This document shows, piece by piece, positions 34,037 through 46,614 of a stretch of 64,000 nucleotides of DNA; the stretch's first letter is position 1; the number at the start of each line of letters is the position of its first letter. The stretch is taken from assembly GCA_023213395.1 (NCBI GenBank), contig CM041465.1, positions 69,323,741-69,387,740 of the forward strand, given 5' to 3'. Origin of the DNA: Cycas panzhihuaensis (Eukaryota; Cycadophyta). The notes under the pieces are model-generated. The model made no database searches and was not told where the DNA came from. It worked only from the letters and a program-made list of their open reading frames with translations. Made by a program: the position numbers and the translations under genes.

Positions 34037-35655
34037 TATAAGCTATTATGAATTAATTCTAATAAGAATTAAGATTTAATTTAATAGGATTAACTATCAA
34101 ATTAACATAAAAATTACATTCATATTAAAGACAAAATCTCAAAGTGAAGTCATCTCATTAATTTCAACAATGCATTATATATACATAAATACAAATTTTA
34201 AGCAAAATCTAATTCCTAACTAACTGACATGTGATGTGAGAGTTATAACCCCAATGACTCATCACTCACATATCAATAAAATAATCCTATAACTAATGTA
34301 TTACAAAACTTTAAGATGAGGTTCATAATCTAATTCATGAGCTATAAATAAACATTAATATCTTTACAAGTCACATCAAACCAATCGTGTGTGACTCAAT
34401 GGGGGGACCCATAATTCTCAAACAAATTTATAAAGCAATTTAATTTTATCTTATAATGGTTTATAAGTTTAATTTATAAAATATATTAATAATTTTAATG
34501 ATCATTTTTCGCGTGAACTACATGTGACTGTATGATACTTTTTCAATGCTCGTGTACTATTTTACAATGGATTTTCAATTTGAGAGGTCTAAAACTCAAA
34601 ATTTGATCTTGTAGAAGGGAGTGTCACCCTCCAACACATGCCCAACACTAAGTTTTTACAGTTGGGAGGCATCCAAAATACTCAAAAAGACCCATCTTTA
34701 TAGTAAGTGCCCAAAGCCTACAAACAACCTTTTACTCCACAACTTTGCTTACCTACTGCAAAATTAATTATAGATCTACCATTTACACATAATGACATCC
34801 CTAAACATAAAGAAAATCATCTTAAAAATTGTTTAAGAAAGAAGAAAAAATACCTCTTAATATAGAAGTACACCACCAGCCAAACAAGCATTTTGCTCTA
34901 ATTTTTCCACTATAACATACATTAAACCTAATTTAGACCCTCCATCATGCAACAATGCTATACCAGTGGTAAGAATACTCAAAATCATTAACACACCTAC
35001 TCAACATCAACATAATTTGCCACAAGGATTTTAAATTGGTGTATGAATCCAACAATAATAATGAATAACAAACCCTCCAACCAGTTGATAAGATCTTTCT
35101 TAAAAATATGAACTCTTTATTACACACACAATCGACTAATAAGCTTCTTATACATAAGTTTATGTAATCAATAAGCTCCCAAGATTTTGCTAAAATACAT
35201 AAGTATTCTTTAATAAGTCAATGCACCATTTGCTACAATAAACATACTGCAAAAACCTTCATCAATCATGGTACTATTATGATAGAGGGAAAAACAATGG
35301 CCTACCCACCACATCAACAACTGCAACAGGGTGATGAACCCTACTTGCAAAGCCCCATTTTTGGATACATGTGCAACACTTGCATGCATATTGGTAAGAC
35401 ATAAATATAATAGCCCAAAAATGAATTTAAAATATAGAAAATATCTACAAGATTCAAAGTAACTACAATACTTATACTCTTCGCTACATTTTCTATGCTT
35501 AGGTAATAATATGCTCCAGGCTCATGACATTAACATGCTCCAAGTACTCATATAAGCATGCTCTAGCTTTATTACATTAATATGCTCTAGGTACACACAC
35601 CAACATACTCCCATCTCATGAAACCAACATGCTCCAAGCTCATGACACCATGTTA

Positions 35656-35656
<1 letters not shown>

Positions 35657-35694
<38 letters not shown>

Positions 35695-35702
35695 AAAAAA
35701 AA
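35657..35702. repeat. (CA)n microsatellite with poly-A tail
   Basis: About 16 CA units followed by 12 A. Confidence 0.97.
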
Positions 35703-35712
35703 TAGACAATAA

Positions 35713-35723
35713 CTTTGATACCA
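35713..35723 (-). other. Orphan primer-binding site
   Basis: ctttgatacca is TGGTATCAAAG on the minus strand. TGCTAGAAATATA begins 3 bp to its right and is a plausible LTR edge. Confidence 0.6.
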
Positions 35724-35839
35724 CTTGCTAGAAATATATAACAAGCATATGTAAAACAAGTTTTAAATTAATATATTAATAGGTGGACACACTCATAGTC
35801 TTACATCTTAGCTTGGATCAAACTAGGCTCAAACCTAGG

Positions 35840-35851
35840 GCTCTAATACCA
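35840..35851 (-). other. Orphan primer-binding site
   Basis: gctctaatacca again, preceded by aaacctagg as at 5901-5909, so this is probably a relative of the LARD-like element. Confidence 0.6.
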
Positions 35852-36204
35852 TATAAAGAAAATAAATAAGAGCAAAGAATAAATAAGTACAAATATATAA
35901 CACAATATACTTATGGAAAGTGATCACTTAAAAGCTGTATTATGATAAATTAATATATATTTATAGTATACACCATCTCATTGTAATCCAATCACATATT
36001 AGGAGCTACTTAATTAACCAATGACCTATTACATAAAGAAGTATACACATTATGACCCCTTAATATACATCAAATAGATAATACATTGATTTAACATTAT
36101 CATGGATTTAATATTACCAAATAGGAGGAATATAAAAACACTCAGGAACCATGATTAGAAATGCATCCTGAGGTCACTCTACCTATTGAGAATTTTCTTA
36201 AATA

Positions 36205-37850
36205 GTATTTAAAAACCATGGCCGAAACTCAATTTCCTGGGACAAAAAAAAAAAAAAAATTAAGAATGAGACCTAATATGGCTAATTTTGCTTTGATACA
36301 AGATGTGCTGAATCTTAAAGAGCCTTTGAATTTTGATAAAGCTAATCAGTAGTAGAATAGAGTTTAACAATACATATTGAGATTTAAGTCATTGAGTAGA
36401 ACATGACTTGGAATTTAGTGGATTTGCTAGTAGGCAAATAGGCAATTGGTTATAAATGGGTCTATAAGATCAAATTTAGATTTAATGACTCTCTTGATAA
36501 ACACAAGGCTAGATTAGTAGCCAAAGGATTGAGGTAGATAGAAGGGATTAATTACTAGGATGCATTCACTCCAGCAGTTAATATGGTGATGACTATACTA
36601 ATACTAATGATAGATGCTTAGTTGAAATGGCAGTTACACTAGTTTAATGACAAAAGTACCTTTCTTAATAGAGATCCTATGGAGGAAGTCTATATGGAGT
36701 AACCACTTGGATATGCCAATAAAGGCAAAAACATCTAGTATATTACCTGAAGAAGACTTTATATGGTCTCAAGAAGGCTTCAAAAGCCTAGTACTCTAAG
36801 ATTAATTAGTATTTTATGGATAATGTATTTAAGAGTTTACTTACTGATCTAAACCTATACATCAAGGTTGAAGGAAATTCAATCATCTTTATAGTGTTGT
36901 ATGTAGATGATCTTGTGATCACAAGGAATAACACCTCAAAGTTTAAAGACCTAAAGAATGATCTCAAGAAGACATTTAAGATGGTAAATCTTATATTACT
37001 CTGCTACTCTTTAGGAGTAGAAGTGCGGCAGAAGATTAAAAAAATATTTATTTCACAAGCTAAGTATATATAAGAAAACTTGAAGAGATTTAAAATGGAG
37101 GAATCTAAACTTGAATATGTCCCTATAGAAATAGGTTTAAAATTGATATCTCTAAATGATTAGGAATGAGTAAATAGAATGATGTTTAAGCAGCTAGTTA
37201 GTAGCTTGATTTACTTGACTACAACTAGGCCTGACACTTTCTTTGTAGTTAGTATGGTGTCAAAGTTTATGGTAGAACTAAAGTAGAGTAATTAAAAATC
37301 TACAAAGAGGATCCTAATATATTTGTATTAGACATTACAGATTGGATTGAAGCTTGGCTAGAATGATAATTTTTGGCTAAAGGGATATTCAAATTTTGAT
37401 TGGGTTGGATGTGCAGATAGTAGAAGGCTCACTTCAAGATATTATTTTAGTTTTGGTTTTATTTTTATCACTTGGAATAATAAGAAGTAGCCTAACATTA
37501 TATTATCTGCTACTAAGATAGAGAACAAAGTTGTTGTAACAACTTATGAGGCTATCTAATTGGGATAAGGACTTGATGATTAGAATTTCATTAAGATGAG
37601 GTGATTACATCATACTGTGATAATCAAAGAACCTTGAAGATTATAAAGAATCTGATGTTCCATGCTTGCACCAAACACATCAATTCCAACATCATTTCAT
37701 TAGGGAGTAGATCCAAAATGGAGAAGTTAAACTTCTATACAAAATAGAAGAAGAACAACTAGTAGATATATTCGTCAAACCTTTAGGTAGAGATAAGTTT
37801 GATAAAGTTAGATCTTATATTAGTGTTAAATCCAATGGTATGAACATTAA
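36205..37850 (+). pseudogene. Copia RT and RNase H remnant
   Basis: Linker KTMAETQFPGTKKKKKLRMR and NFALIQDVLNLKEPLNFD, then RT: YKWVYKIKFRFNDSLDKHKA, RLVAKGLR, DAFTPAVNMV, and in the frame 36816-37073 IVLYVDDLVITRNN with the catalytic YVDD intact. RNase H ends with MFHACTKHIN (family FHARTKHIDI.YH) and NPMVMNIKGEY. Many TAG/TAA stops replace Trp, Gln or Lys codons. Confidence 0.93.
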
Positions 37851-37857
37851 GGGGGAG
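37848..37857 (+). other. Polypurine tract of the copia element
   Basis: TAAGGGGGAG directly before the LTR start TATTAG. Confidence 0.8.
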
Positions 37858-38131
37858 TATTAGGATTAATATTCATATATGATAAGTTTGGTCAATGAGT
37901 TGTCAGGAGTTATAAAGCTGTTAATAGGTTTGTGACATGTGTTAAGGTAGTTACAAGTTCATGTTTGGACTATTACTAATCTCACTTATACAAATATCTA
38001 TATTGAGTTGTATTTTACATGATATTCATTCCTATTGAATGAAAATCATTTATAAAGGTAGACTAATTCTACTTGATTAAACTTATATTGTTAAGCTTTG
38101 CATTGGTTCTATTTTAATCGCTAATTTTACA
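37858..38131 (+). repeat. 3' LTR of the plus-strand copia element
   Basis: 274 bp, TATTAGGATTAATATTC (TG changed to TA) to CTAATTTTACA; related to the reverse complement of 21471-21729. Confidence 0.82.
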
Positions 38132-38299
38132 TATATGGTCCTCGTTATTGAGTTTGTAACTTTCTTAGTTAATCTTGAATCTATTATTAAATAGTAGTAC
38201 TTTATCACCCATCATGAGATGTATACTCCTTATATATTAATCATGCCATGTCTTTGTCACCACTTGAAAATAACTTTATGTTAATTCTCTAAGATTTTT

Positions 38300-39000
38300 T
38301 TTTTAAAGCTTCTTAATTGTTATGGTCATTGTCAACTTTGTATATTATCCCATTTAAAATATTATACCATTTTAAGACTTAGAATAATAAACTTTTTTAG
38401 CATTATAACTTTGATTCCATACACTAATTGAAAAGGTATAAATTGAATTGACTTTTAAAAAATCATTAAGAAGGCCTACATAAGTATATATAAATTTTTT
38501 TCCTAAGCTATTCAACTTGCTTTAATAAATATTTATCAAGGCTTAATAAAAAGCTTATTGTAGCTATAAGTTATACCTTTATCTTGATAATATAAAGAAA
38601 TTTTATAATGCGATATCATGAAATCCTTAATTAATTTTCCATACCCTAATTAATAAAAAGCATTTCTCAATTGTCAACCACTTCTAATGGATAGTTATAT
38701 CTTGTAAGAATGTATTTCTATAAAAACTTAGTTGCATTTTGAGTTGTATTATCTCTATTCAACATTACTTTGATATTTTTTTTTGTGTAATATATTCTAA
38801 CTAAAACATTTATAGCATATGCATGAATTATTGTTAAGTTAATAAGCACAACAAAAATGATACCCATTTTAGCAAACTATGTTAAAGCTAAGACTAGATG
38901 CATATATAAATAGTGTGCCTATGTAAGTCCATCTATTATTTAACAAATATCACACTTCATCAAGCATTGATACACATCCCTAAAGAAAGCAAACTTCTAA
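38300..39000 (-). pseudogene. Gypsy integrase remnant
   Basis: Around 38940-38960 CLMKCDIC can be read, the second half of the HHCC zinc finger (CD.C). Then LVLALTXFAKMGIIFVVLIN (family LEPF.KWGIDFVGPI), DNTTQNATKFL.KYILTRYN and YPLEVVDN (family NTTA.FLYE.I..R.G.P.E...D). Catalytic residues are partly lost. Confidence 0.8.
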
Positions 39001-39269
39001 AGGCTTGCTGAAGGAAGCTTCTTAGAGAGGCTTTAAATTACTATATGTTTTTCAAAGTATCCTCTATGAGCTTATTATAAAATGAGAGATACTTTGTATC
39101 TAAGCACATAACTTTATAAGGTTGAGACAACTCGCATGTGGTAAAGTTAATCATCAATGAGATGAAAATTTAGAGCTTTAGTATTAATGATTTGTCTAAT
39201 CTCTTTGATAAGTCCTTAAGTATTCAACTAGTACACAACCATTGGGCAATTGTAACTAATTCATCTATA

Positions 39270-39900
39270 ATGATATCAACTTGAAATAATTAAGAATCAT
39301 AAAATCCATCATACACATTTGTAGTTGGTTCACCTATATCAATTCTAGATAAATGGTCAAAAGCAACATCTATTTCACTTAGCTTAATAACAATTTTAAC
39401 ATTTGAAATCTTAAAAGAGTGACAACCATTGACTAATTTGACCCTAGAGAGTAGGTTTATTATTGAGTACAAAAATTCTTAATTATTAGCACAATAATGA
39501 AAGAAATGGTCTCATAAATAATCTTGAAATTTTTATAAGGCATATACCATGCCTAATCATTCTCTTTTAGTAGTAGTATAGTTATTTTCAACCTTTGTTA
39601 GCCTTTGACTTGCAAATACAATAGGATGGCTAATATTTCCATGACCATATCTAGCTAAAATAACTTTAATCACTATTATAAATATGTTAAACATGCACAT
39701 ACAACTTATCATTCCAGTTTAAAATCTTCAAAATTAGTGCATTACTAGATTCTTTTTTAACACCGAAAAAATATATCCAACTTCTTTTAACTCGATAGAG
39801 GTGTCATTCTTATGAAGAAACCTTTCCATAAATGCTACAATATGATCATGATAATAAAAGTTCTCTTGTAACCAATATGCCTCCAAAATATTTTCACCAT
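39270..39900 (-). pseudogene. Gypsy RNase H remnant
   Basis: The minus frame 39290-39472 reads SEIDVAFDHLSRIDIGEPTT, matching the end of gypsy RNase H (ENV.ADHLSRL..GE). Upstream pieces are too decayed to assign residue by residue. Confidence 0.75.
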
Positions 39901-39949
39901 TGTTGGATTTATTGGTGATTTTAAATCAAAGAACACTTTAATATTTATC

Positions 39950-40660
39950 AAGTTAGTTGTTAGGTCTTCTCAAATTACCACATGCATAAGAAAAGTACTA
40001 GAAGGCACCTCTAAAAGTCATACATAAGTGTTTAAAGAAATACCTACCTCCTGACACTTCTATAACATATATATGAATATAAATGCATGGTCCTTAACTA
40101 GCCCCCAAAATGTCTCTCCATTCAATTAAACTTTAAAAAAATAATGGATGATTTCATTAAATGCAAGAGCAATTATTCTTGAAAACATCATTGGAGAATT
40201 TATCAAACTTAAGGGTATTACCTTATATGTGAAAGATTCTCATTGAATCATAAAAGATCTCTTTAACTAATCTTTAATTAGGATCTTCACTTGATTATAT
40301 ACAGAAAATTCATGTAGAAAGGAATAGATCTATTAATCTATAATGTTCTCCAACACCATTTTAGTCAAAGATGTTGGAAATAGGGCTTTCTTTATGGCTA
40401 TGTTTATAGCTCTAAAGTTGGCACGAGTCCACAACTCACTATCTTTCTTCATTGACATGACAATATAACTCACCCATTTACTCTATTCTATTAGGATGAT
40501 TCATCTTTCACTGAGTAGCTTGTTGAGTATCTCATTGATATATTTTCTATATTTGGGATTCATTTGATCAGGTCATTATTAAATAGGTATTTCTCCTTCC
40601 TCTGACTTGATCTTCATTACTTTGACCTCTTTGGGAATTTGTTTCAAATCTTTATATGAT
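39950..40660 (-). pseudogene. Gypsy reverse transcriptase remnant
   Basis: Readable across shifts on the minus strand: IPNIENISMRYSTS (family MNPKYR..V..EI.KLL), NRVNG.VILSCQ, ALFPTSLTKMVLENI and SFLHEFSVYNQV (family YSFLDGFSGYNQI), then SLINSPMMFSRIIALAF (family GL.NAPATFQR). No DD catalytic box was found. Confidence 0.75.
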
Positions 40661-42654
40661 CATTCAAATATATCCTTGAATTCTTTACAGCATTTGTGAA
40701 TTGTTTCATCATCTTTATATCTTAAAAATTACTTATCTTAAAAATTTGAGGGTTTTCTTTAGTATCCAAATTTAAATTGATCACACATAGAGGCTAAATT
40801 TCACTAACTGTTTTACAATGCCCATCTTATGGTTAGCTTTCCTGCCTTCAACTTTCATCCCAATAAGTTTAGTGGTACTTGACTTAGAGCATCCTTTGAC
40901 TCAATTTGATAACATGGTATAAATGCAACATTTCTTTTCAACTTTAGATAAATAGTTTAATTAGTATCCAAAAGGAAAACATCCTTTGTTTAAAAAAAAA
41001 TAGTCAGCATTTTAATATTGACATCCTAAAAGGTAAATATAATTTGAAGTTTTGAGCCAACAAGATCAAGTCACTTGTAATTCTCCCCAATTATTCGCTA
41101 GCACTCTAATAATATTGTAATTCACTTAATAGTAACAAATAAATGCAACTAATACTTTGGAGTTCCTTGAGTTAGCCAAGAGGTAGTGTATAGTGCTAAA
41201 TGGTTACTATGGAATTCTCTCTTAAACATAAATGTATTGCCTCATTTTAGTATTTTAGAAGTCAATCAAATCTTTGGCAAAACCATTTGACTACTAATGT
41301 AAAAGTTTTCCACTCTAGTTGATATATAATCTATTGCTTAAATTATATTCTAGTTAAAAATTTTATTTAATTAACCATTTATTTGAGTTTCACAATGTTT
41401 AATTTTGCCTGCAATTGATCAAGATGCTCAATTGGGTCAATAGATCTATTATATATTATTGACTCCTTTTCCTTACTTGAAAGAATTTATGGTTCAACTT
41501 CTTGGACATTTGGCTTTGCTTAACAAATGCTAAAACATTAACATTGTTCTTAACACATTTTATTTCCATGAATGAATTAATTCAATAAAATTATGAGACA
41601 AGGAAGAAGTTGTTCCATTGTTTAGAATTTGATAGTAGCAAGATTGACATAGTTACTATTAATTGGTTAGTATATATAAATGTCATCATATTAGTCATAT
41701 GATACTTCCTTTTCTATTGGCACAAATATTGTATCTTTATCATATCCTAATTGTGATCTAAGCATGTATTGACTTATTAGTTAGCTTGCCTGAATAACAT
41801 CCTTTATCTATCAAGGAAAAGTATTTTGCATATTCCCCAACCAAGTAGAACCTTATAGGTATCATCACTTTCTCATATATTGATGATTTTAAAATAGCCC
41901 AAAATAGTTATATCGTAAGAAGTTATTTGAGTATTACAAACATTACTAAGAAATTAGGCCACATGCTTGTTAATAATTTTGATCACCATTGGCAATTTCT
42001 TTAATCTTGGCTAAATATTATTTTTCCAAGATTATTCCATGAACACATTTTCTTATGATCCAAATCCAACAATTACATTCATAACTATCTCACCCTTGAT
42101 TTAGATGTAAACCCAAAATTTTTAGCATCAATTAACTTCAATGGTTAAGTTCACTATATTTAATAAACTCTCTTTACATCAAAAGGTCTTGATTTTAAAG
42201 TGCTAAACTTGCCTGTCATTAATAGAATAACTTGAAAGACTATTTTGCCAATTACCTATAAAAGTACAATGCTAAATTAATATCCCCCAAAGTATTAGTC
42301 AAATTTTAGATAAGTTTAATTACAATCTAGATTTTAAAAATTTTGTTGAATTTTGAGAAGGCTTTCTTTTTCCTTTTGAAACATTACTAAGAAATTTTAT
42401 TTTTACCGCATTTCCTTCTGTTAATTTGGACCTATATAGGTGTTCTCTAATTTTTTGTTGGATTATCTTAACCTCCATGCTTAACTTGCCTCGTTAAAAA
42501 GTTAATCTAAAGATTCTAAAACTCCTTTAGTTCTATAATAAATGTTAAATAACACTTCTTCATTTACTTCTTTAAAAATCATAATACATTCAATTATTTT
42601 ATGATTTAATAGATGGCATAATATACAAATGATTGCACTTGGTATATTTATAGG

Positions 42655-42696
42655 ATAATTCTTTGTTGTATGTCCTTGTTTATGACAACTAAGACA
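42655..42696 (-). pseudogene. Gag zinc knuckle remnant
   Basis: CLSCHKQGHTTKNY on the minus strand is a CX2CX4HX4C motif whose last Cys has become Tyr (TGT to TAT). It lies 5' of the pol remnants as expected. Confidence 0.72.
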
Positions 42697-43450
42697 ATAG
42701 ATTGATTTTGACCAATCATTACTTATTGTGGTCTTGTAAGTATTATGAGAAGTAGATTGGTTTACCCTTAAATTAAACTTGTACTTGAGTTCATTATATG
42801 TACATTTAGTATATATATGACAACACTTTTCAAAAGGTTTAATTGAATGCCATCCATTATGTGTATATTATTATGTTTAATGACTAGAATTTTTTTGTAT
42901 ATGAAAGTGAGGTTGATCTTCCCTAATTATACTCAACTTTTATTGAGTATGTAGATTATGTATATATTTTAGTAGAGTCATTCATATTATTCAATAAGAA
43001 TTAATTGGCATAATGGTTATATGTATCATACTTAGTACATCAAATTGTAGATTGTCTTGATTTTACCTCTACATGCATATGCATTTAAGCTAGGCACTTT
43101 GATAATTATCCTATTACCTTGATTAAGATATCTTCTTGTTAGTTTTATTAGTTATATTATTCCAATTAAAATCTCATCACCACATTATCATCAAATATTA
43201 CAACCTTACTATGATGAATAGTAAATCTAATACTTGTAGTTATTCCTTGCATAAACCAATCAATCTATTACTAGTTGTTGACTAAATAAGGATACTTACT
43301 AAATATTACTTATTAAACACCCATTATTAAATCCTAAGATCTCTAAATTTTCAAATTTTCTTGCTCACAATTATCTATTATGGTGTCTTATTTTTTCCAT
43401 TTACTCTTAGAATTAACTACGTGATACCATTCTAATACTTGATCTTAAAG

Positions 43451-46205
43451 AGTAGTATTAAACTTAATCCTAATTATCATGATTCTCTATAATGATTTGA
43501 AACTTCCAAATTGGCTTACAAATAAAGAAGTATTTTTTTCCTATTAATAGTACTACCAAAGCCTAGAAGATTTTTTAAATTAAAAACAATACCTTCCATT
43601 GTAAAAATTATGTTATATAGGAGAAATCATCTTTGTATTGACAAAACCATACACCTTATAATTTAGTGATAGGTATAGTTGAAAGGTGTTCAACATAGGG
43701 TTAGGTATTACTTTTAATTTTTTAGTATCAAGCTCAGATTATTCTAGTGGACTCTTTCTTCCTAGTCTTTGTTCTCTTGAATTAGTCAAGCTACTTCAAC
43801 TTTCAATTGATTATGGGGCTTGTGATGATTCTTATTTGTGTATTCTCTCTTTAAATCTTACTAAGATAGTCATCTTCATACATAAATATTTTCTTTATGC
43901 CATCATTTTGCATTCTGATTTACTAATCCATTATTTTCTTCTCACTTAAACTTGCTAACTCTTACTCAACCATTCCCTTTTCCATCTGCCCTTTTCTCTT
44001 GCTTTAATAGATGGTCCATGCAATTATGTTATAAAATATTACTCACCAAATAATTATTATGGATTATCAAATATAATTCTTACTTAATTTCTTCAATTAA
44101 AAATTTATATTCAATAGCCTAATCTTTTACAAACTCATCCAAGATGTGATTCCATTAGTTGGATAGATTCAACCATCATTTATCAAAAAATGCATACTAT
44201 TTTTATGCTCACTCTAGGTTAAAACTTTGGAAATTTTTATATTAATTTACTTAAAGATTCAATTTTCCTATTAATAGTGTCTTGATGCAATTATAAAACA
44301 TAACAAACATAGCTTTGAAAAACTCTATCTATAGATGATTATGGAAGTATTATTGAATTTCCAGTAGAGACGGGTTAGTCTTCATAGTAGAAAACTTGAT
44401 ATAGTTATAATTTTAGATTCCCACCAATCTTTCACCTTTTTCTCTGTCATTTCCTTATTTATATTTATTCATCATTTTATAAAAAGATTTTAAAGATAAT
44501 ATGGCCAAATATTCATGGTAAATGGTTCCTTTCTTATTAGCTCATCTATTTTGTAAGTATTCATTTCTAGTCAACTCATATGAATTACTAAACATCCCAT
44601 TCCTAAAATACATATGAAACTAATATAAGCCAATGAGTGATGCACCAGGTATAAATAGATAAATTTAAAACACAAACACATCATACTTGACTTAAATACA
44701 CATCAATAGAATATTTCATTATAAATCTACCCCTTCTAATAATTATGATATAATGCAAAATTAGTCTCACTAATGATATAATGTAGAACATCTCATCATA
44801 ATAGTTAATTAATGATTCTAAAAATTTATTGGAATGTCTAAACTCTCTCCTAAGTTGACCCTTATATTTATAAGTTTACAAAGGTGATGATTACAGAACT
44901 ATCCAACTACTATTATAACTAATCATGAACTAATTAACTCTTAGTCAAATACAATACAAACTTGACTTAGACTAAGGTCAATGTAGTTGTTTTAAGACAA
45001 CTTAAAAAACTACTTCATTAATATTCCATCTAACAAAAGGTCTCCAATGATATAATAATTAACATTTTAATGGATTTAGAGCTTAAGACATAATTGAAGT
45101 GTTCATAAAGATGATAAAAGAGGTGGAAGGGATTCTAAATAGATAAAGTAAGGCAATCATGATAAAACTTATCTTAGTAGAAATAACTATTAATTTTGAC
45201 TTAAGAAGTGGGAAAGGGATCCCTTCTAAAGTTGGTTAGGTGTATTTACATACCTTTTATAACAAGTTGCATGTAAAAACTAATTAACAAGAAGTTAGAA
45301 TATTTGGGAGGCTTTAATATGAATATATTGCACATGGCTCAACATGATTATTAGATAATTAGATAGGCTACCTACTGAATATAAGTGATATAGGAATGAT
45401 TTAAGGAAGTGAAATGTAAGAGATATCTTATGACAAAGTTACAAATATAAGCCCAATAGATTGAGTGGAAATATAATGATCTTAATCAAAATAAAGTCCA
45501 TCTCATTGTTCCCCAAATGGAAAAATGGAATGATATTATAGATGGAATAGATGATATACAGATGAATAGATAATATGTAGATATCCCCTAAAATATAATG
45601 TTTTGAAGTAAATGAAGACCATGGAGGTGAGTCAAAACACTTTGATGACTATGAACATGACATATAATACAATGTTGAGGAACATATATTTTTGTAGAAC
45701 TCCATGACTTGTGTATATTATTATTTCTTTTAAATTTATTTTTATACCTAGTTGGAAATTTTTTGGGTCATATATATTTCCTCCCTTCTTGTTTTGATGG
45801 GGTCAATTAAGGAATGATTTATTAAAATTTTAATATGCTTTAGTACCACATTAGAATTTAGCATGCATCAATACCATAATAAAAAATGTGTTATACATTC
45901 TAAGATTGATGATGTGAAGTATTTATTATTTTAGCATTGCATATATATACTAAATGATCATGAGTGTATATGAGATGATCATAATATAAGACATTGAGCA
46001 CATATAAAATAAGATATGTGCACACCAAGATAACACATTCACAAAATATAACATGAGACATAAATTTATATGTGGAAAACCCTTATTGGAAAAACCCACA
46101 TGAGAAAAGAGATGAACTCAACTCAATTAATCATTTGATGCTTATACATTTTTATAGTATTAATTACCCCATATTTAACCAATCATATGTGAGAACCTAA
46201 TTAAC
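43451..46205. other. AT-rich spacer, no gene seen
   Basis: Open frame 43686-43949 has no motif. An LTR-like edge (ccatctaaca followed by aaaggtctccaatgat near 45035-45060) hints at a decayed copia 3' end, but no partner was found. Confidence 0.5.
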
Positions 46206-46210
46206 CAATC
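46206..46210. repeat. Target-site duplication, left copy
   Basis: CAATC immediately before the outer LTR; identical to 54531-54535. Confidence 0.85.
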
Positions 46211-46614
46211 TATAGAGAAAATAACTAAAAAGAATAATGTAATAACAAAACTTGAAATAATGCAAAAGGTAAAAGAATAAATCTATGCATATTAACAAGG
46301 AACAACTAAAGATTCAAGTCTAAGCATAGACTATTTTATTAATCTGAGCAACAACTAAAAAGTTATAAGAGAAACCCCAACTCTCTTCTCATCCATTCAT
46401 CCAACCATTTGACATGTGCCATTACAGAAATATATATAAATATAATTTTATAAAATACTGCCCTACAGTTTTATAAATACAATGGACATAAACCATGGGC
46501 TACAAAAGACCCCCATAAGACACCTAAAAGACCCCCATAAAACACCCCACAAAAGGGCTTGACTATAATGCTTATATCCATGTAACAACTACAAAGTGTT
46601 TAACACATCTAACA
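46211..46614 (-). repeat. Copia array LTR 1 (outer 3' LTR)
   Basis: 404 bp, TATAGAGAAAATAAC...CATCTAACA on the plus strand. Includes two direct copies of an aaagacccccataa word near 46507-46542 that occur fewer times in the other LTRs. Confidence 0.93.

Larger units (their letters stand above)
33351..36174. other. AT-rich spacer with retroelement footprints
   Basis: No gene recognised. Three primer-site-like words on the minus strand (34025-34036, 35713-35723, 35840-35851) show that 5' ends of several degraded LTR elements lie here, but no LTR pair could be defined. Confidence 0.5.
36175..38131 (+). mobile_element. Plus-strand copia element, 3' half only
   Basis: Starts within the linker between integrase and RT and runs through RT, RNase H, purine tract and 3' LTR. 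It is the same family as the minus-strand copia at 21471-25897, judged from shared linker and RT text and from related LTRs. The 5' half is missing. Confidence 0.9.
38140..43450 (-). mobile_element. Decayed minus-strand gypsy element, Athila/Tat-like
   Basis: Read right to left on the minus strand: gag zinc knuckle, RT, RNase H, integrase. The RT and integrase text is of the non-chromovirus plant gypsy type (Y.MNPKYR, FP..F...VLE, DHLSRI.IGE, NTT.NATKFLY.YI..RY..P). No LTR edges could be fixed; the left edge abuts the copia LTR ending at 38131, and the right edge is a guess. One of the most decayed elements here: no long frame survives. Confidence 0.8.

Noticed and set aside
43429-43438. gtgatacca as a primer site of the Athila/Tat-like gypsy element
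   Set aside because: Only the TGGTATCA core matches, downstream bases do not, and no LTR pair supports it.
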